From contig NZ_CP101137.1 of NCBI RefSeq assembly GCF_028473745.1, positions 6,014,001 through 6,078,000 on the forward strand: a stretch of 64,000 nucleotides of DNA, in the 5' to 3' direction. Source of the stretch: Streptomyces sp. M92. Its GTDB lineage: Bacteria > Actinomycetota > Actinomycetes > Streptomycetales > Streptomycetaceae. Under the pieces are notes generated by a model. The model saw only the letters and a list, made by a program, of their open reading frames with translations. It did no database searches and was not told the origin of the DNA. Of this stretch, positions 43,932 through 52,334 are shown one piece after another. Positions within the stretch are counted from its first letter, which is position 1. Each line of letters starts with the position of its first letter. The position numbers and the translations under genes were made by a program.

Positions 43932-43940
43932 GCGCCGGCG

Positions 43941-43978
43941 GGGAGAAACGTGAGGACGGACACGTCCGTTCCTCTCCC
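43941..43978. terminator. hairpin terminator after paaK
   Basis: Outer GGGAGA/TCTCCC and inner GAGGA-CGGAC/GTCCG-T-TCCTC stems form an interrupted hairpin just past the paaK stop. Confidence 0.6.
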
Positions 43979-44057
43979 GTACTGGTGTGCGGCGAGGCAT
44001 GGATGGGCAGTGAGTGCATGATCGGGGGAGGTCGAGTCCGTCCTGAGGGGAAATCCC

Positions 44058-45356
44058 GTGCGTGTGTGTGTGATCGGTGCAGGTCTGTCGGGGCTGGCGG
44101 TGGGTCATGCCCTGAGGGAGCGGGGCATCGGCTTCGTCTGCCTGGAGAAGGCGGACGACGTAGGCGGCATCTGGCGCCAGCCGGAGGCCGGCGAGCGGGG
44201 CCCCGGGTACCAGTCCCTGCACCTCAACACCGCCAAGCAGCTGACGGGTTACGCGGACTACCCGATGCCGGAGGCGTACCCGCTCTATCCCCGGCACAGC
44301 CAGTTCGCCGCGTATCTGCGGTCCTTCGCCGAGTGGTCCGGCGTACGGGAGCACGTCGAGCTGCGGACCGAGGTGACGTCCGTGAGCCAGGAGGCGGACG
44401 GCATGTGGACCGTGGTCAGCCGGGACGCCGAGGGCGTCGTGGCGTCACGCCGGTTCGAGCGGGTGGTCGTCGCCTCGGGCCACCACACCGACCCCGCGCT
44501 GCCCGATCCGCTCCCCACGGGGGCCGAGTCCTTCACCGGAAGGATCCTCCACTCCCTCGACTACCGCGCCGGCACCGACTTCGCCGGGCGGCGCGTGGTG
44601 GTGGTCGGGCTCGGCGCCTCCGCGGTCGACATCGCGGCGGACCTCTCCCGGCACGCCGCCGAGACCCTCCTCTCGGTGCGCCGGGGACTGCACATCGTGC
44701 CCAAGCAGCTCTACGGCATGTCGGTCGACGTGATCGCCGAAGCGCCCTGGTTCAACGAGATGTCCTTCGCCGAGCGGATCCAGTGGGCGGAGCAAGCCCT
44801 GCTGGTCGCGCGCGGCAAGCTGTCGGACTACGGCCTGCCCGAGCCCGACCACCCGGTCTTCTCCTCGGCCACGACCCTCTCGGACGAGATCCTCAGCCGC
44901 ATCCGGCACGGCGCGGTCACGCCCAAGCCCGCCATCGACTCCTTCGAGGCCGACCGGGTCGTCTTCACCGACGGCACGTCCGCGGCGGCGGACGCGGTCG
45001 TCTACTGCACCGGCTTCCACATGACCTGGCCCTTCCTGCCCGCCGGCTGCCCGGTGGCGGCGGACGGGTCGGTCGAGCTGTACCGCCGGGTCGTGCCGGC
45101 CGACCGACCCGGACTGTTCTTCGTGGGACTGGTCCGGCCCGTGGGCGCCATCACGCGGCTGGTGGAGGCCCAGGCGCGGTGGGTGGCCCAGATCATCGAC
45201 GGGGACGCCGCGCTGCCCGCGGCCCAGGAGATGCGGGAGGAGATCGATTCCTACCTCACCTCCATCGTGCGGCGCTACGGGCGGACGCGGGGCGCCTCGA
45301 TCCAGGTGGACGTGGGCCCGTACCTGGCGGAGTTCAAGGAGTCGCTGCCCGTGTGA
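44058..45356 (+). CDS. flavin-containing monooxygenase
   Basis: A 432-residue class-B flavoprotein. GAGLSG at the N-terminus binds FAD, VVGLGASAVDIA near 180 binds NADPH, and between them FTGRILHSLDY matches the FMO fingerprint FxGxxxHxxxY. FMOs oxidise soft nitrogen or sulfur atoms. It is convergent with an indole prenyltransferase, the pairing known from memory in S. coelicolor (SCO7468/SCO7467), which makes a prenylated indole nitrile; N-oxidation of prenyl-tryptophan is the likely step. GTG start with GAGGGGAA upstream. Confidence 0.93.
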   Translation: MRVCVIGAGLSGLAVGHALRERGIGFVCLEKADDVGGIWRQPEAGERGPGYQSLHLNTAKQLTGYADYPMPEAYPLYPRHSQFAAYLRSFAEWSGVREHVELRTEVTSVSQEADGMWTVVSRDAEGVVASRRFERVVVASGHHTDPALPDPLPTGAESFTGRILHSLDYRAGTDFAGRRVVVVGLGASAVDIAADLSRHAAETLLSVRRGLHIVPKQLYGMSVDVIAEAPWFNEMSFAERIQWAEQALLVARGKLSDYGLPEPDHPVFSSATTLSDEILSRIRHGAVTPKPAIDSFEADRVVFTDGTSAAADAVVYCTGFHMTWPFLPAGCPVAADGSVELYRRVVPADRPGLFFVGLVRPVGAITRLVEAQARWVAQIIDGDAALPAAQEMREEIDSYLTSIVRRYGRTRGASIQVDVGPYLAEFKESLPV

Positions 45357-45403
45357 CCGCCCCGGACGCCGTCGTCGGCGTCCCGGTCGCCGTGTCCGTC
45401 CGC

Positions 45404-45434
45404 GGGGCTCCCGGTGGATCGCACCGGGAGCCCC
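45404..45434. terminator. bidirectional hairpin terminator
   Basis: GGGGCTCCCGGTG and CACCGGGAGCCCC form a 13-bp perfect stem with a five-base loop between convergent FMO and prenyltransferase genes. Confidence 0.85.
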
Positions 45435-45455
45435 GAGGTGTGTCCGGACGTCCGC

Positions 45456-46583
45456 TCAGCGCACCGCCACCGGCTCGCGCGGCGCGTCCACGGCAGGCGG
45501 CCTGACCGCGTACGCCTCCGAGGAGAGGTACGCCGTCACCCTCGGCGCGCGGCCCTGCTGGTGGGCGAGGGCGAGATAGGCGATCAGGCCCACCCCGTCC
45601 TCGGGGCGACGCTCGGTGAGGGCCGCCAGGGCGCGGACGAGTACGGAGTCGTCCATGCCGTGGTGGCGCAGCACCCTCGACGCCCGTGCCAGGACCTCGC
45701 CGTCGTGCCGGGCGTAGTCCCTGACCGGGATGTGCAGGGTGAATCCGCTCGGCCGCGCGGAGGCGGTGTCGGTGAAGGCGTGGCAGGACAGGCCGGGCCG
45801 CCGGCCGAGTCCCGTCGCGTCGGGGCCGGTCCCCGCGGCCGTGCGGTAGAAGCCCTCGACGGCCGCGGGACCGGGCCCCGGCATCATGCGGGACAGCCGT
45901 CCGGCCCGGCCGGCCGTGAGGTTCTCGTGGCGGACGTAGACCTTCGCCCGGGGTTCCGCCCAGTCGCCCAGGTCGAGGGCGAGGAACGGGTAGCCGCTGC
46001 CGGCGGGCAGGCTCGCGAAGGCCCGCCGGTGGCCCAGTCGGTCCAGTGCCTCGCGCACCGTCGCGGCGGAACGTTCCGCCCCACGCGCGGCCGGGTTCAG
46101 GTAGACCTTGACCTTGGGCACGCCGCCGGGTTCCAGCTCGAGGGCGATCCACAGGGCCAGGGGCCCGTGCGGGGACGGAGGCAGGAACAAGTCCCGGAGC
46201 CCGTCGAGCGCGGCGGTGGAGAAGTTCCAGCGCCGCGCCATTCCCCGGACCGCCTCCAGCCCCGCGCGGCCCTCCTGAGCCAGGCTGTCTGCGCCGCAGC
46301 CCGGCTCCAGGAGCACCCGCAGGGAGGGTGCCGTGTCCGGCTGGAACGAGAGGGAGAACTCCACGGGGGTGTGGTCGTCGGACAGGAAGGTGCGGTTGGG
46401 CGGCGGCAGGCTCAGGGACCGCTCGGCCACCGGGCCCAGGACGTCGGTCAGCACGCCGGCGTAGGCCTCGGCGTCGGCCGCGGAGAGTCCGGCGACCGCG
46501 CCGAGTCTTCGCAGCTGGCCGCCGGTCAGGGCGCCGAGGGTCGGTGCGCCCGCGAGGTCCGCGCTCGTCGGTGCGGCGCTCAT
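45456..46583 (-). CDS. DMATS-type indole (tryptophan) prenyltransferase
   Basis: A 375-residue ABBA-fold enzyme of the bacterial DMATS class, which prenylates the indole ring of L-tryptophan with dimethylallyl diphosphate, metal-independently. The repeated strand pattern with basic/tyrosine pockets (VEFSLSFQPD, KVKVYLNPAARG, KVYVRHENL, RVTAYLSSEAY) marks the diphosphate-binding barrel. Site of prenylation (C5 or C6) cannot be read directly; the paralogue in S. coelicolor is a C5 enzyme. The ATG at 46583 overlaps the TGA of the upstream small ORF. It is read in the same direction as the conservon. Confidence 0.9.
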   Translation of the reverse strand: MSAAPTSADLAGAPTLGALTGGQLRRLGAVAGLSAADAEAYAGVLTDVLGPVAERSLSLPPPNRTFLSDDHTPVEFSLSFQPDTAPSLRVLLEPGCGADSLAQEGRAGLEAVRGMARRWNFSTAALDGLRDLFLPPSPHGPLALWIALELEPGGVPKVKVYLNPAARGAERSAATVREALDRLGHRRAFASLPAGSGYPFLALDLGDWAEPRAKVYVRHENLTAGRAGRLSRMMPGPGPAAVEGFYRTAAGTGPDATGLGRRPGLSCHAFTDTASARPSGFTLHIPVRDYARHDGEVLARASRVLRHHGMDDSVLVRALAALTERRPEDGVGLIAYLALAHQQGRAPRVTAYLSSEAYAVRPPAVDAPREPVAVR

Positions 46584-46687
46584 CGGCCCGTCCCCCGCCG
46601 GGGCCGCACAGAGAGATACCCGCCTGGCGAGGCGGGTATCGGGGGGTTCGGCGGCGGGAAAGCGGCGTTCGTGGATATGTGCTCCAC
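46580..46687 (-). CDS. 35-residue Pro-rich leader ORF coupled to the prenyltransferase
   Basis: GTG at 46687 is preceded by AAAAGGAGGTG (46700-46690), a nine-base match to the anti-Shine-Dalgarno and the strongest ribosome site in the window. The frame runs 35 codons: MEHISTNAAF, a Pro/Asn-rich middle, then an arginine-rich end, and stops at TGA overlapping the prenyltransferase ATG (ATGA). It has no tryptophan or cysteine. No homologue is recognised. Its role may be translational coupling. Confidence 0.6.
   Translation of the reverse strand: MEHISTNAAFPPPNPPIPASPGGYLSVRPRRGTGR
46615..46640. promoter_or_regulatory. hairpin inside the leader ORF
   Basis: GATACCCGCCT and AGGCGGGTATC form an 11-bp perfect stem with a four-base loop inside codons 16-25 of the leader ORF, followed in the mRNA by TCTCTCTG. 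It could terminate or pause transcription when the leader is not translated. Confidence 0.5.
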
Positions 46688-46790
46688 GACACCTCCTTTT
46701 ACTCGTAAGCAACTTGAATGCCGCGTTGCTCACTACCCGTGGCGTCGAACCTTCATGCGAGAGGGACTGGTTGGGCGGGTGTTGCGCATG

Positions 46791-48140
46791 TCACCTGGTG
46801 AGCCAGTTGAGGAACTGGCTCCACATGCCTCCGCGTTCGGCCGGACGGGCGGAGCTCTCCGAGATCTGCCGCTGGGCGGTCACGGCGCCCGGCCGCGCGT
46901 CCTCGGCCCGGCCCGAGCGCACCGGGGTGAAGCGGGCGGGCAGGGTGGCGAGGGCCCGGTTGAAGGGGCCCGGACGCCACGTCAGGCTGTCCTCGGGCAC
47001 GGCGAGCCCGACGTCCGGCAGCTCGTTGAACAGGTGCTCGATGGCGGTGACCGTGATGTGGCGGGCCGGTTCCTTGGACGGGCAGGCGTGCGGGCCCGCA
47101 CTCCAGGCCAGGTGGGCACGGTTGCTGCCGGCCTGGCGCGCGGCCTCGAGGGCCGGCCCGGTGTTGGCGGCCGCGAAGCTGACCAGGACCAGGTCGCCCG
47201 CCTGGAGCTGCTGGCCGGCGAGTTCCGTGTCGGCGGCCGGGTAGTGCGGCGCGTAGTTCGACATCGGCGGGTTCTCCCACAGGGTGTCGTCGAGGGCCTC
47301 GTCGATCAGGCCGCCCTCGCGCGCGTACCGCTCGTGGGTGAGGAGCCGGTGCAGGGTGTTGCCGATGAGGTTGCGCAGCGGCTCGGCGCCCGCGCCCAGC
47401 AGCAGCGCGAGCTGATGGACCATCTCCTCGTCGCTGAGCCGCGCCTCGTGCCGCATCAGCCAGGAGGTGACGTCCTCGCCGGGCTTGTTCCGCTTGAGCG
47501 CGACGAGCTCCTCCACCGCCTGGAACAGCACGGCGGTGGCCTTCTCGGCGTTGACGCCGTCGAACATGCCGGAGATGCCGAACAGCACCCGGTCACCGAT
47601 GCCGGCGGGGCAGCCGAAGAGTTCGTTGAACACGAACAGCGGGAGCTGCTTGGCGTAGTCGCCGAGCAGGTCCGCGGAGCCGCGGGAGCCGAACTGCGAG
47701 ATGAGATAGCCGGAGATCTGCTCGGTGCTGCGGCTGAGCCGCCGGGTGTCCACCCGCGCCATGCTGTCGGTGACCGCCTGCCGCAGCCGGATGTGGTCGG
47801 CGCCGTCAGCGAACATGCAGTTGGGCCGGTAGGCGAGCAGCGGGGCGACCGGGCTGTCCGGGCCGACCTTGCCCTCGTTGAAGGCCCGCCAGCGGCGCGC
47901 GTCCTTGCGGAAGGAGCCGGAGTCCTGCAGCAGCTGAAGCGCCGCCGCGTAGTCGGTGACCAGCGTGGCCTCGACGCCCGGGGCCAGTTCGACGGGCGCG
48001 GCGGCCCCGTAGTGGCGCAGGTACTCGTAGTACGCCTGAGGGTGGGCGGCGAACTCCGGGCCGTGCAGGGGCACTCGGGCGCCGGAGCCGTGCGCCGGGC
48101 ACCCCGGGGGCGGCACCGGGGCGGTGTCGTGGGCGTTCAT
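46791..48140 (-). CDS. conservon cytochrome P450, CYP157-like, lacking EXXR
   Basis: A 449-residue P450 found as the fifth gene of many conservons (cvnE). The heme cysteine is about residue 353 in AWSAGPHACPSKE, and the I-helix region GAGAEPLRNLIGN is present. The K-helix, where nearly all P450s have EXXR, reads DDTLW at about 283-287, so both the Glu and the Arg are missing. CYP157 members of Streptomyces are known to lack EXXR in this way. Its reaction and redox partner are unknown. It is 16 bases from cvnD. Confidence 0.93.
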   Translation of the reverse strand: MNAHDTAPVPPPGCPAHGSGARVPLHGPEFAAHPQAYYEYLRHYGAAAPVELAPGVEATLVTDYAAALQLLQDSGSFRKDARRWRAFNEGKVGPDSPVAPLLAYRPNCMFADGADHIRLRQAVTDSMARVDTRRLSRSTEQISGYLISQFGSRGSADLLGDYAKQLPLFVFNELFGCPAGIGDRVLFGISGMFDGVNAEKATAVLFQAVEELVALKRNKPGEDVTSWLMRHEARLSDEEMVHQLALLLGAGAEPLRNLIGNTLHRLLTHERYAREGGLIDEALDDTLWENPPMSNYAPHYPAADTELAGQQLQAGDLVLVSFAAANTGPALEAARQAGSNRAHLAWSAGPHACPSKEPARHITVTAIEHLFNELPDVGLAVPEDSLTWRPGPFNRALATLPARFTPVRSGRAEDARPGAVTAQRQISESSARPAERGGMWSQFLNWLTR

Positions 48141-48155
48141 GTCTGCTCCCAGCTC

Positions 48156-48749
48156 CTAGCGGGTGCGGTCCAGCAAGTAGCGGACGAGGGTGGTCAGTGC
48201 GGCGGCCGAGGACTTCTCGTCGCGGGCGTCGCAGGTGACGACGGGGGTGTCGTCGAGCAGGTCCAGGGCCTCGCGCAGGGCCCGCTCGTCGCGCGGCGGA
48301 GCGCCGTCGAAGTGGTTGACGGCGATGGCGTAGTCGAGGCCGTAGTGCTCGATGAGGTCGATGACCGGGAAGGAGTCGGCCAGCCGCTCGGGGTCGACGA
48401 GCACCAGGGCACCGAGCGCGCCGCGCGCCATGTCCTCCCACATCTGCACGAAGCGCTGCTGGCCGGGGGTGCCGAACAGGTAGAGCACGACGCGGTCGCT
48501 GATGGTCAGCCGCCCGAAGTCCATGGCGACCGTGGTCGTGGTCTTGCCCTGGACCCCCTTGAGGTCGTCGACCGACTCGGCGGCCTGCGTCATCGTCTCC
48601 TCGGTGGACAGCGGCTCGATCTCGGAGATGGAGCCGATGAGGGTGGTCTTGCCCACCGCGAAGTGACCGACGACGAGGATCTTCACCGCGGTCTGGGTCG
48701 CCCCGCCCCGCACGTAGTCCCGCTCATCCAAACTTGGCGCGGAGCCCAT
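48156..48749 (-). CDS. cvnD: CvnD, small Ras-like GTPase
   Basis: A 197-residue GTP-binding protein: G1 GHFAVGKTTL, the switch region with FGTPGQQRF and NHFDG as G4. The CvnA-D set forms a membrane-associated complex resembling eukaryotic G-protein regulators and modulates development and secondary metabolism. Overlaps the end of cvnC by 26 bases. Confidence 0.96.
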   Translation of the reverse strand: MGSAPSLDERDYVRGGATQTAVKILVVGHFAVGKTTLIGSISEIEPLSTEETMTQAAESVDDLKGVQGKTTTTVAMDFGRLTISDRVVLYLFGTPGQQRFVQMWEDMARGALGALVLVDPERLADSFPVIDLIEHYGLDYAIAVNHFDGAPPRDERALREALDLLDDTPVVTCDARDEKSSAAALTTLVRYLLDRTR

Positions 48750-49101
48750 TGAGCACCTCCTCCAGGATCTCCTTGTCGGCCAGGCGGGCGCGGGCCACCG
48801 GCGGACGGGTCATGAGGTGGCCGCCCTCCATCAGGGAGGCCAGCAGGATGCGCACCACGCCCAGCGGGAAGTGGGTGTGCCCGGCGATCTCGGCGACCGA
48901 CAGGTAGCCGGCGGAGCACAGGTCCAGCAGGCTCTGCTCCTCGGGGGAGAGCCGCAGTGGCCGCCGTGCGTGCCCGTCGGCGGCCGTGACGAGGGTGATG
49001 AGGGAGAGGTGTTCCTCGTCGGGCAGGCCGCGGCCCTTGGTGATGACGTACGGCCGTACTAATTCCGGTGCTTCGGGCTCCCAGCCGTCGTGGCCGGTCA
49101 T
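48724..49101 (-). CDS. cvnC: CvnC, DUF742 protein
   Basis: A 125-residue DUF742 protein, winged-helix-like (LSVAEIAGHTHFPLGVVRILLASL). It carries a TTA leucine codon at position 14 (49060-49062), so its translation should need the bldA tRNA. Overlaps cvnB by four bases and cvnD by 26. Confidence 0.95.
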   Translation of the reverse strand: MTGHDGWEPEAPELVRPYVITKGRGLPDEEHLSLITLVTAADGHARRPLRLSPEEQSLLDLCSAGYLSVAEIAGHTHFPLGVVRILLASLMEGGHLMTRPPVARARLADKEILEEVLNGLRAKFG

Positions 49102-49499
49102 GAACGGGAACCGGGGTTCTCGCGCGGCGGCGTCGTCAGCCGCTTGCCGAGCTGGGCGACGAGCTGCTGCATCCGGAAGGTGATGTCGGCCATGTCGACG
49201 TCCGGGGAGGCGGAGACGCCGAGGTAGGCGCCCTCGCCGGCGGAGATCAGGAACACCCAGCCGCCGTCGAACTCGACCAGGGTCTGCCGCCAGGACTGAC
49301 TCGGGTCCTCACAGAAGAAGGCGAGGGTCCGGCTGAGCGACTGCACGCCGCTCATCGCGGCGGCGACCCGGTCGGCGTCGTCCTTGTCGAAGTCCTGCGT
49401 CCGGGCCATCAGCAGCCCGTCGGCCGAGATCAGGACCGCGTGCAGGGCCCCGGGAATCTCCAGGGCGCTGTCGAGCATCCATGACAGATCGTCGTTCAC
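49098..49499 (-). CDS. cvnB: CvnB, roadblock/LC7 protein
   Basis: A 133-residue roadblock-fold protein (ALHAVLISADGLLMARTQ, WVFLISAGEGAYLGVSAS) thought to act on the GTPase. Four-base overlaps with cvnA and cvnC indicate coupling. Confidence 0.95.
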   Translation of the reverse strand: MNDDLSWMLDSALEIPGALHAVLISADGLLMARTQDFDKDDADRVAAAMSGVQSLSRTLAFFCEDPSQSWRQTLVEFDGGWVFLISAGEGAYLGVSASPDVDMADITFRMQQLVAQLGKRLTTPPRENPGSRS

Positions 49500-50671
49500 G
49501 AGTCCTCATGTCCTTCTCTGCTTGCACCAGATGTTCTGCGTGTCCGGTCGGCGTCCTGGGGTCCGGTGCCGCGGCCGGTCTGGGTGCCCCGTTGGAAAGC
49601 GGCCATGACCTGCGCCTGCTCCGCGTCGGAACGGCCGGCGGTACGCGGGGCGGCCGCGCTGCCGGGCACGATGGCCATCGGGCGCTTGCGGCGCCGCCGG
49701 GGCAGGCCGTCGCTGGTCTCGGAGGGGGCGAGCGACGCCTCCGGTCCGCCGTCCGCCTCGGGCCGGGCGGCGTTGCGGACGGCAGGGGCGGCGGGTGCCT
49801 TCCTCTCCGGCATGGCGGTGAGCAGGTCGTGCGGGAGCAGGACCACGGCGCGCACACCTCCGTAGGGGGACGAGGAGTCCACCGAGACCTCGAAGCCGAA
49901 GCGCTCGCAGAGCAGGCCGATGACCGCGAACCCGAACTGCGGCGGGTTGCCGAGCCCCGCCACACCCGAGGCGCGCTCGGTGGCGAGGAGTCTGTCGGCG
50001 CGGACGCGCTCCTCGTCGCTCATGCCGACGCCCGCGTCGTCGACGACGACGCAGATGCCCTTGGGCACCGTACGGATGTTGATCTCGACGACGGTGTCCG
50101 GGCTGGAGTAGCTGGTGGCGTTGTCGAGCAGCTCGGCGAGGGCCAGGGCGACGGGTTCGACGGCACGGCTGGTGATGCCGAAGTCGACCTGGGAGAGGAT
50201 CTCTACCCGGCGGAAGTGCCGGATGCGGCCCTGGGCGCTGCGCACCACGTCGTACACCGAGGCGGTGTCGCGGCGGCCGCCGAGCCAGCCGTCGCACAGC
50301 ACCGCGATGGACTGGGCGCGCCGGCCGAACTGCGAGTTGGTGTGGTCGATCTCCAGCAGGTCCTGGAGCAGCGCCGAGTCCCCGTACTTGGTCTGCAGCC
50401 GGGAGAGCACCAGCTGCTGTTCGGCGGCGAGGCCCTGCAGGGTCCGCATGGCCGACTTCAGCACGGTCTTCGTCTCGTCCTCGGCCCGCTCCTGGGCCGC
50501 CCGCACGGACTTGCCGTAGTCGTTCTCCAGCTCCGTGTAGTGCTGCTTGAGCCCCTGGACCTCCTGCCGCAGAGCTCGTGCCGCCCCGCGCTGCCGGCCG
50601 ATGAGCACGGCGGCGGCGACGAGGGCGACGAGAAGGACCCAGAGCAATGGGTTCCCTGTGTATTCCGTCAT
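49496..50671 (-). CDS. cvnA: CvnA, membrane-bound histidine-kinase-like ATPase
   Basis: A 391-residue protein: an N-terminal TM (LLWVLLVALVAAAVLIG), a coiled coil (about 30-95), and a GHKL ATPase domain with ELLDNATSYSSPD and VDDAGVGMSDEE. The C-terminal ~100 residues are disordered and basic. No H-box phosphorylation site typical of sensor kinases was seen. First gene of the conservon; ATG chosen at MTEYTGN, with GAAGAG upstream. Confidence 0.95.
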   Translation of the reverse strand: MTEYTGNPLLWVLLVALVAAAVLIGRQRGAARALRQEVQGLKQHYTELENDYGKSVRAAQERAEDETKTVLKSAMRTLQGLAAEQQLVLSRLQTKYGDSALLQDLLEIDHTNSQFGRRAQSIAVLCDGWLGGRRDTASVYDVVRSAQGRIRHFRRVEILSQVDFGITSRAVEPVALALAELLDNATSYSSPDTVVEINIRTVPKGICVVVDDAGVGMSDEERVRADRLLATERASGVAGLGNPPQFGFAVIGLLCERFGFEVSVDSSSPYGGVRAVVLLPHDLLTAMPERKAPAAPAVRNAARPEADGGPEASLAPSETSDGLPRRRRKRPMAIVPGSAAAPRTAGRSDAEQAQVMAAFQRGTQTGRGTGPQDADRTRRTSGASREGHEDS

Positions 50672-50988
50672 AAGACTCTCTTCAGGCGACTGAAGGCCGG
50701 TTCGCTGAGTTCCCGTCCACGCGGGCGGCCCGGTGGACCGCCCGGCACCTGGGGTGCTGCCCGGGCTGTCCCGGAAGTCGGAGATGCCGTCTTTCACCCA
50801 TCCGCCCGCTCCGCAAACGCGGTGATCGTATCACCGCATGATCAGGTGAATTCACGTCAAGAAGTGTTCATCCAGGACCGGTTGGAACCACCGCTTCCTG
50901 TCACTTCGGCGGTGGGTACAGTCGGCCCCGTGAAAGATGCACAAGACACCTTCCGGCCGCGCGCACGGCCGGCCCCGGACGGCCTGCC
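50672..50988. promoter_or_regulatory. divergent promoter region cvnA / permease
   Basis: About 317 bases with no gene. Two dyads lie close together: GGTGAT-CGT-ATCACC (50821-50835) and GTGAATTCAC (50846-50855). Both sit nearer the permease side, in an A/T-richer patch, and may be operators. Confidence 0.5.
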
Positions 50989-51756
50989 GTGACGCCCGAG
51001 GCGATGGCCGCGGTGTTCGCGGCGGGCGTGGGGGCCGGCGCCATCAACAGCGTCGTCGGCTCCGGGACGCTGATCACCTTCCCGGTGCTGCTGGCCACGG
51101 GCCTTTCCCCCGTCACCGCGACGGTGTCCATCGCGCTCGGACTCATCCCCGGCTCCATCAGCGGCGCCATCGGGTACCGGAAGGAACTGAGCGGTCAGCG
51201 CCGGCGCGTGCTGAAGCTCAGCGCCGGTGCGCTGGCCGGTGGCCTGACGGGTGCCACGCTGCTGCTCGCCCTGCCCGCGGACGCGTTCGAGACCATCGTG
51301 CCGGTACTGGTGGGCCTCGCCCTGGTGCTGGTGGCGCTCCAGCCGCAGATCGGCAGGTGGGTGCAGCACCGCCGCGAGCGGACCGGCGCCTCGCCGCGCC
51401 GGGACGGCGGGCCGCTGCTGTTCACCGGGCTGACGCTGGCGAGCGTCTACGGCGGCTACTTCACCGCCGCGCAGGGGATCATCTACCTGTCCCTGATGGG
51501 CATGCTGCTCGACGAGCCGCTGCAGCGCCTCAACGGCGTCAAGAACGTCCTCTCCGCCGTCGTGAACACCGTCGCCGCGCTCTTCTTCCTCTTCGCCGCG
51601 GACTTCGACTGGACGGCCGTTGCGCTCCTGGCGATCGGCTCGGCCCTCGGCGGGTACGGCGGGGCCAAGGTGGGCCGCCGCTTCAGCCCCTCGGCGCTGC
51701 GGATCGTCGTCGTGACGGTCGGCACCGTGGCCCTCGTACAGCTGCTGCTGCGCTGA
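50989..51756 (+). CDS. TauE/SafE-family sulfite/sulfonate-type permease
   Basis: A 255-residue membrane protein with about eight predicted TMs and the duplicated TauE/SafE signature: AINSVVGSGTLITFPVLLATGL near the N-terminus and LYGGYFTAAQGI-like (VYGGYFTAAQGII) in the second half. Members export sulfite/sulfoacetate or import sulfur compounds. GTG start. It is divergent from cvnA and ends in a strong hairpin. Confidence 0.9.
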   Translation: MTPEAMAAVFAAGVGAGAINSVVGSGTLITFPVLLATGLSPVTATVSIALGLIPGSISGAIGYRKELSGQRRRVLKLSAGALAGGLTGATLLLALPADAFETIVPVLVGLALVLVALQPQIGRWVQHRRERTGASPRRDGGPLLFTGLTLASVYGGYFTAAQGIIYLSLMGMLLDEPLQRLNGVKNVLSAVVNTVAALFFLFAADFDWTAVALLAIGSALGGYGGAKVGRRFSPSALRIVVVTVGTVALVQLLLR

Positions 51757-51766
51757 GCCGTCCTTC

Positions 51767-51802
51767 GGCGGGGAAGCGGCCAAAAGCGGAAGCTTCCCCG
51801 CC
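51767..51802. terminator. hairpin terminator
   Basis: GGCGGGGAAGC and GCTTCCCCGCC form an 11-bp perfect stem with a 14-base loop, 10 bases after the permease stop. Confidence 0.8.
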
Positions 51803-51849
51803 ACTTGTCTCCGCACTCCGCGTCCGGGCGGACCTGGCAGGTGGGATGG

Positions 51850-52334
51850 ACCACGTTCCCCGACGGGTTGGTCCCGCGAGCGATCAGGGAAGCCTCGTCG
51901 AGGCTGCCCGAGAACACCGTCTCGGCCAGCAGGTTCAGACTGAGCCCCACCATCACCTCGCGCACGTCCAGGGCCCGGCCGACGGCCAGGCCGTCGACGG
52001 CGGCCTCGGTCTCCCGCGCACGGCGTCGACGTGGCGGTCGATCCGTTCGAGGGCGAAGGCGGGCTGGAGCCGGCGCGGTCTGCGGACGTGGGTCTGTCCG
52101 GCGGCGGTGACGACGGAGCCGCCCAGCAGCCGGCCCGGCTCCTTGAAGGAGCGGCCCTTGTCGGGGCTCGGGCCGAGGTCGGGTCGGCACGGTGGGGACG
52201 AGGTCGGAATCCTGGCCGACGAGGGTGCGGGTGCCGGGCTGGAGGGTGATCTCGACGACCGGTCCGCAGGCGGTGCGCAGTGCGACGACGAAGCCGGGGT
52301 TGTAGCGCATGAGCTGTATCGCGTGCCCCAGGAA
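51850..52334 (-). pseudogene. inverted 5' half of a cytochrome P450 gene
   Basis: On the minus strand, reading left from about 52334, P450 sequence appears in slipping frames: FLGHAIQLMRYNPGFVVALR, then DKGRSFKEPGRLLGGSVVTAA (in part), LQPAFALERIDRHVDAVR, then DVREVMVGLSLNLLAETVFSG. This is the N-terminal half of a class-I P450 without its first ~20 residues. At least two frameshifts occur. Its start abuts the C-terminal half, which lies on the plus strand, so it seems inverted in place. Confidence 0.7.

Noticed and set aside
46580..46687. Reading the small ORF as a RiPP precursor prenylated by the DMATS enzyme
   Set aside because: The peptide has no tryptophan and no leader/core layout. Coupling or attenuation is the simpler reading.
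45414..48752. Plus-strand frame of about 1100 codons opposite the prenyltransferase, P450 and cvnD
   Set aside because: Antisense shadow of four real genes in GC-rich DNA; no ribosome site or recognisable fold.
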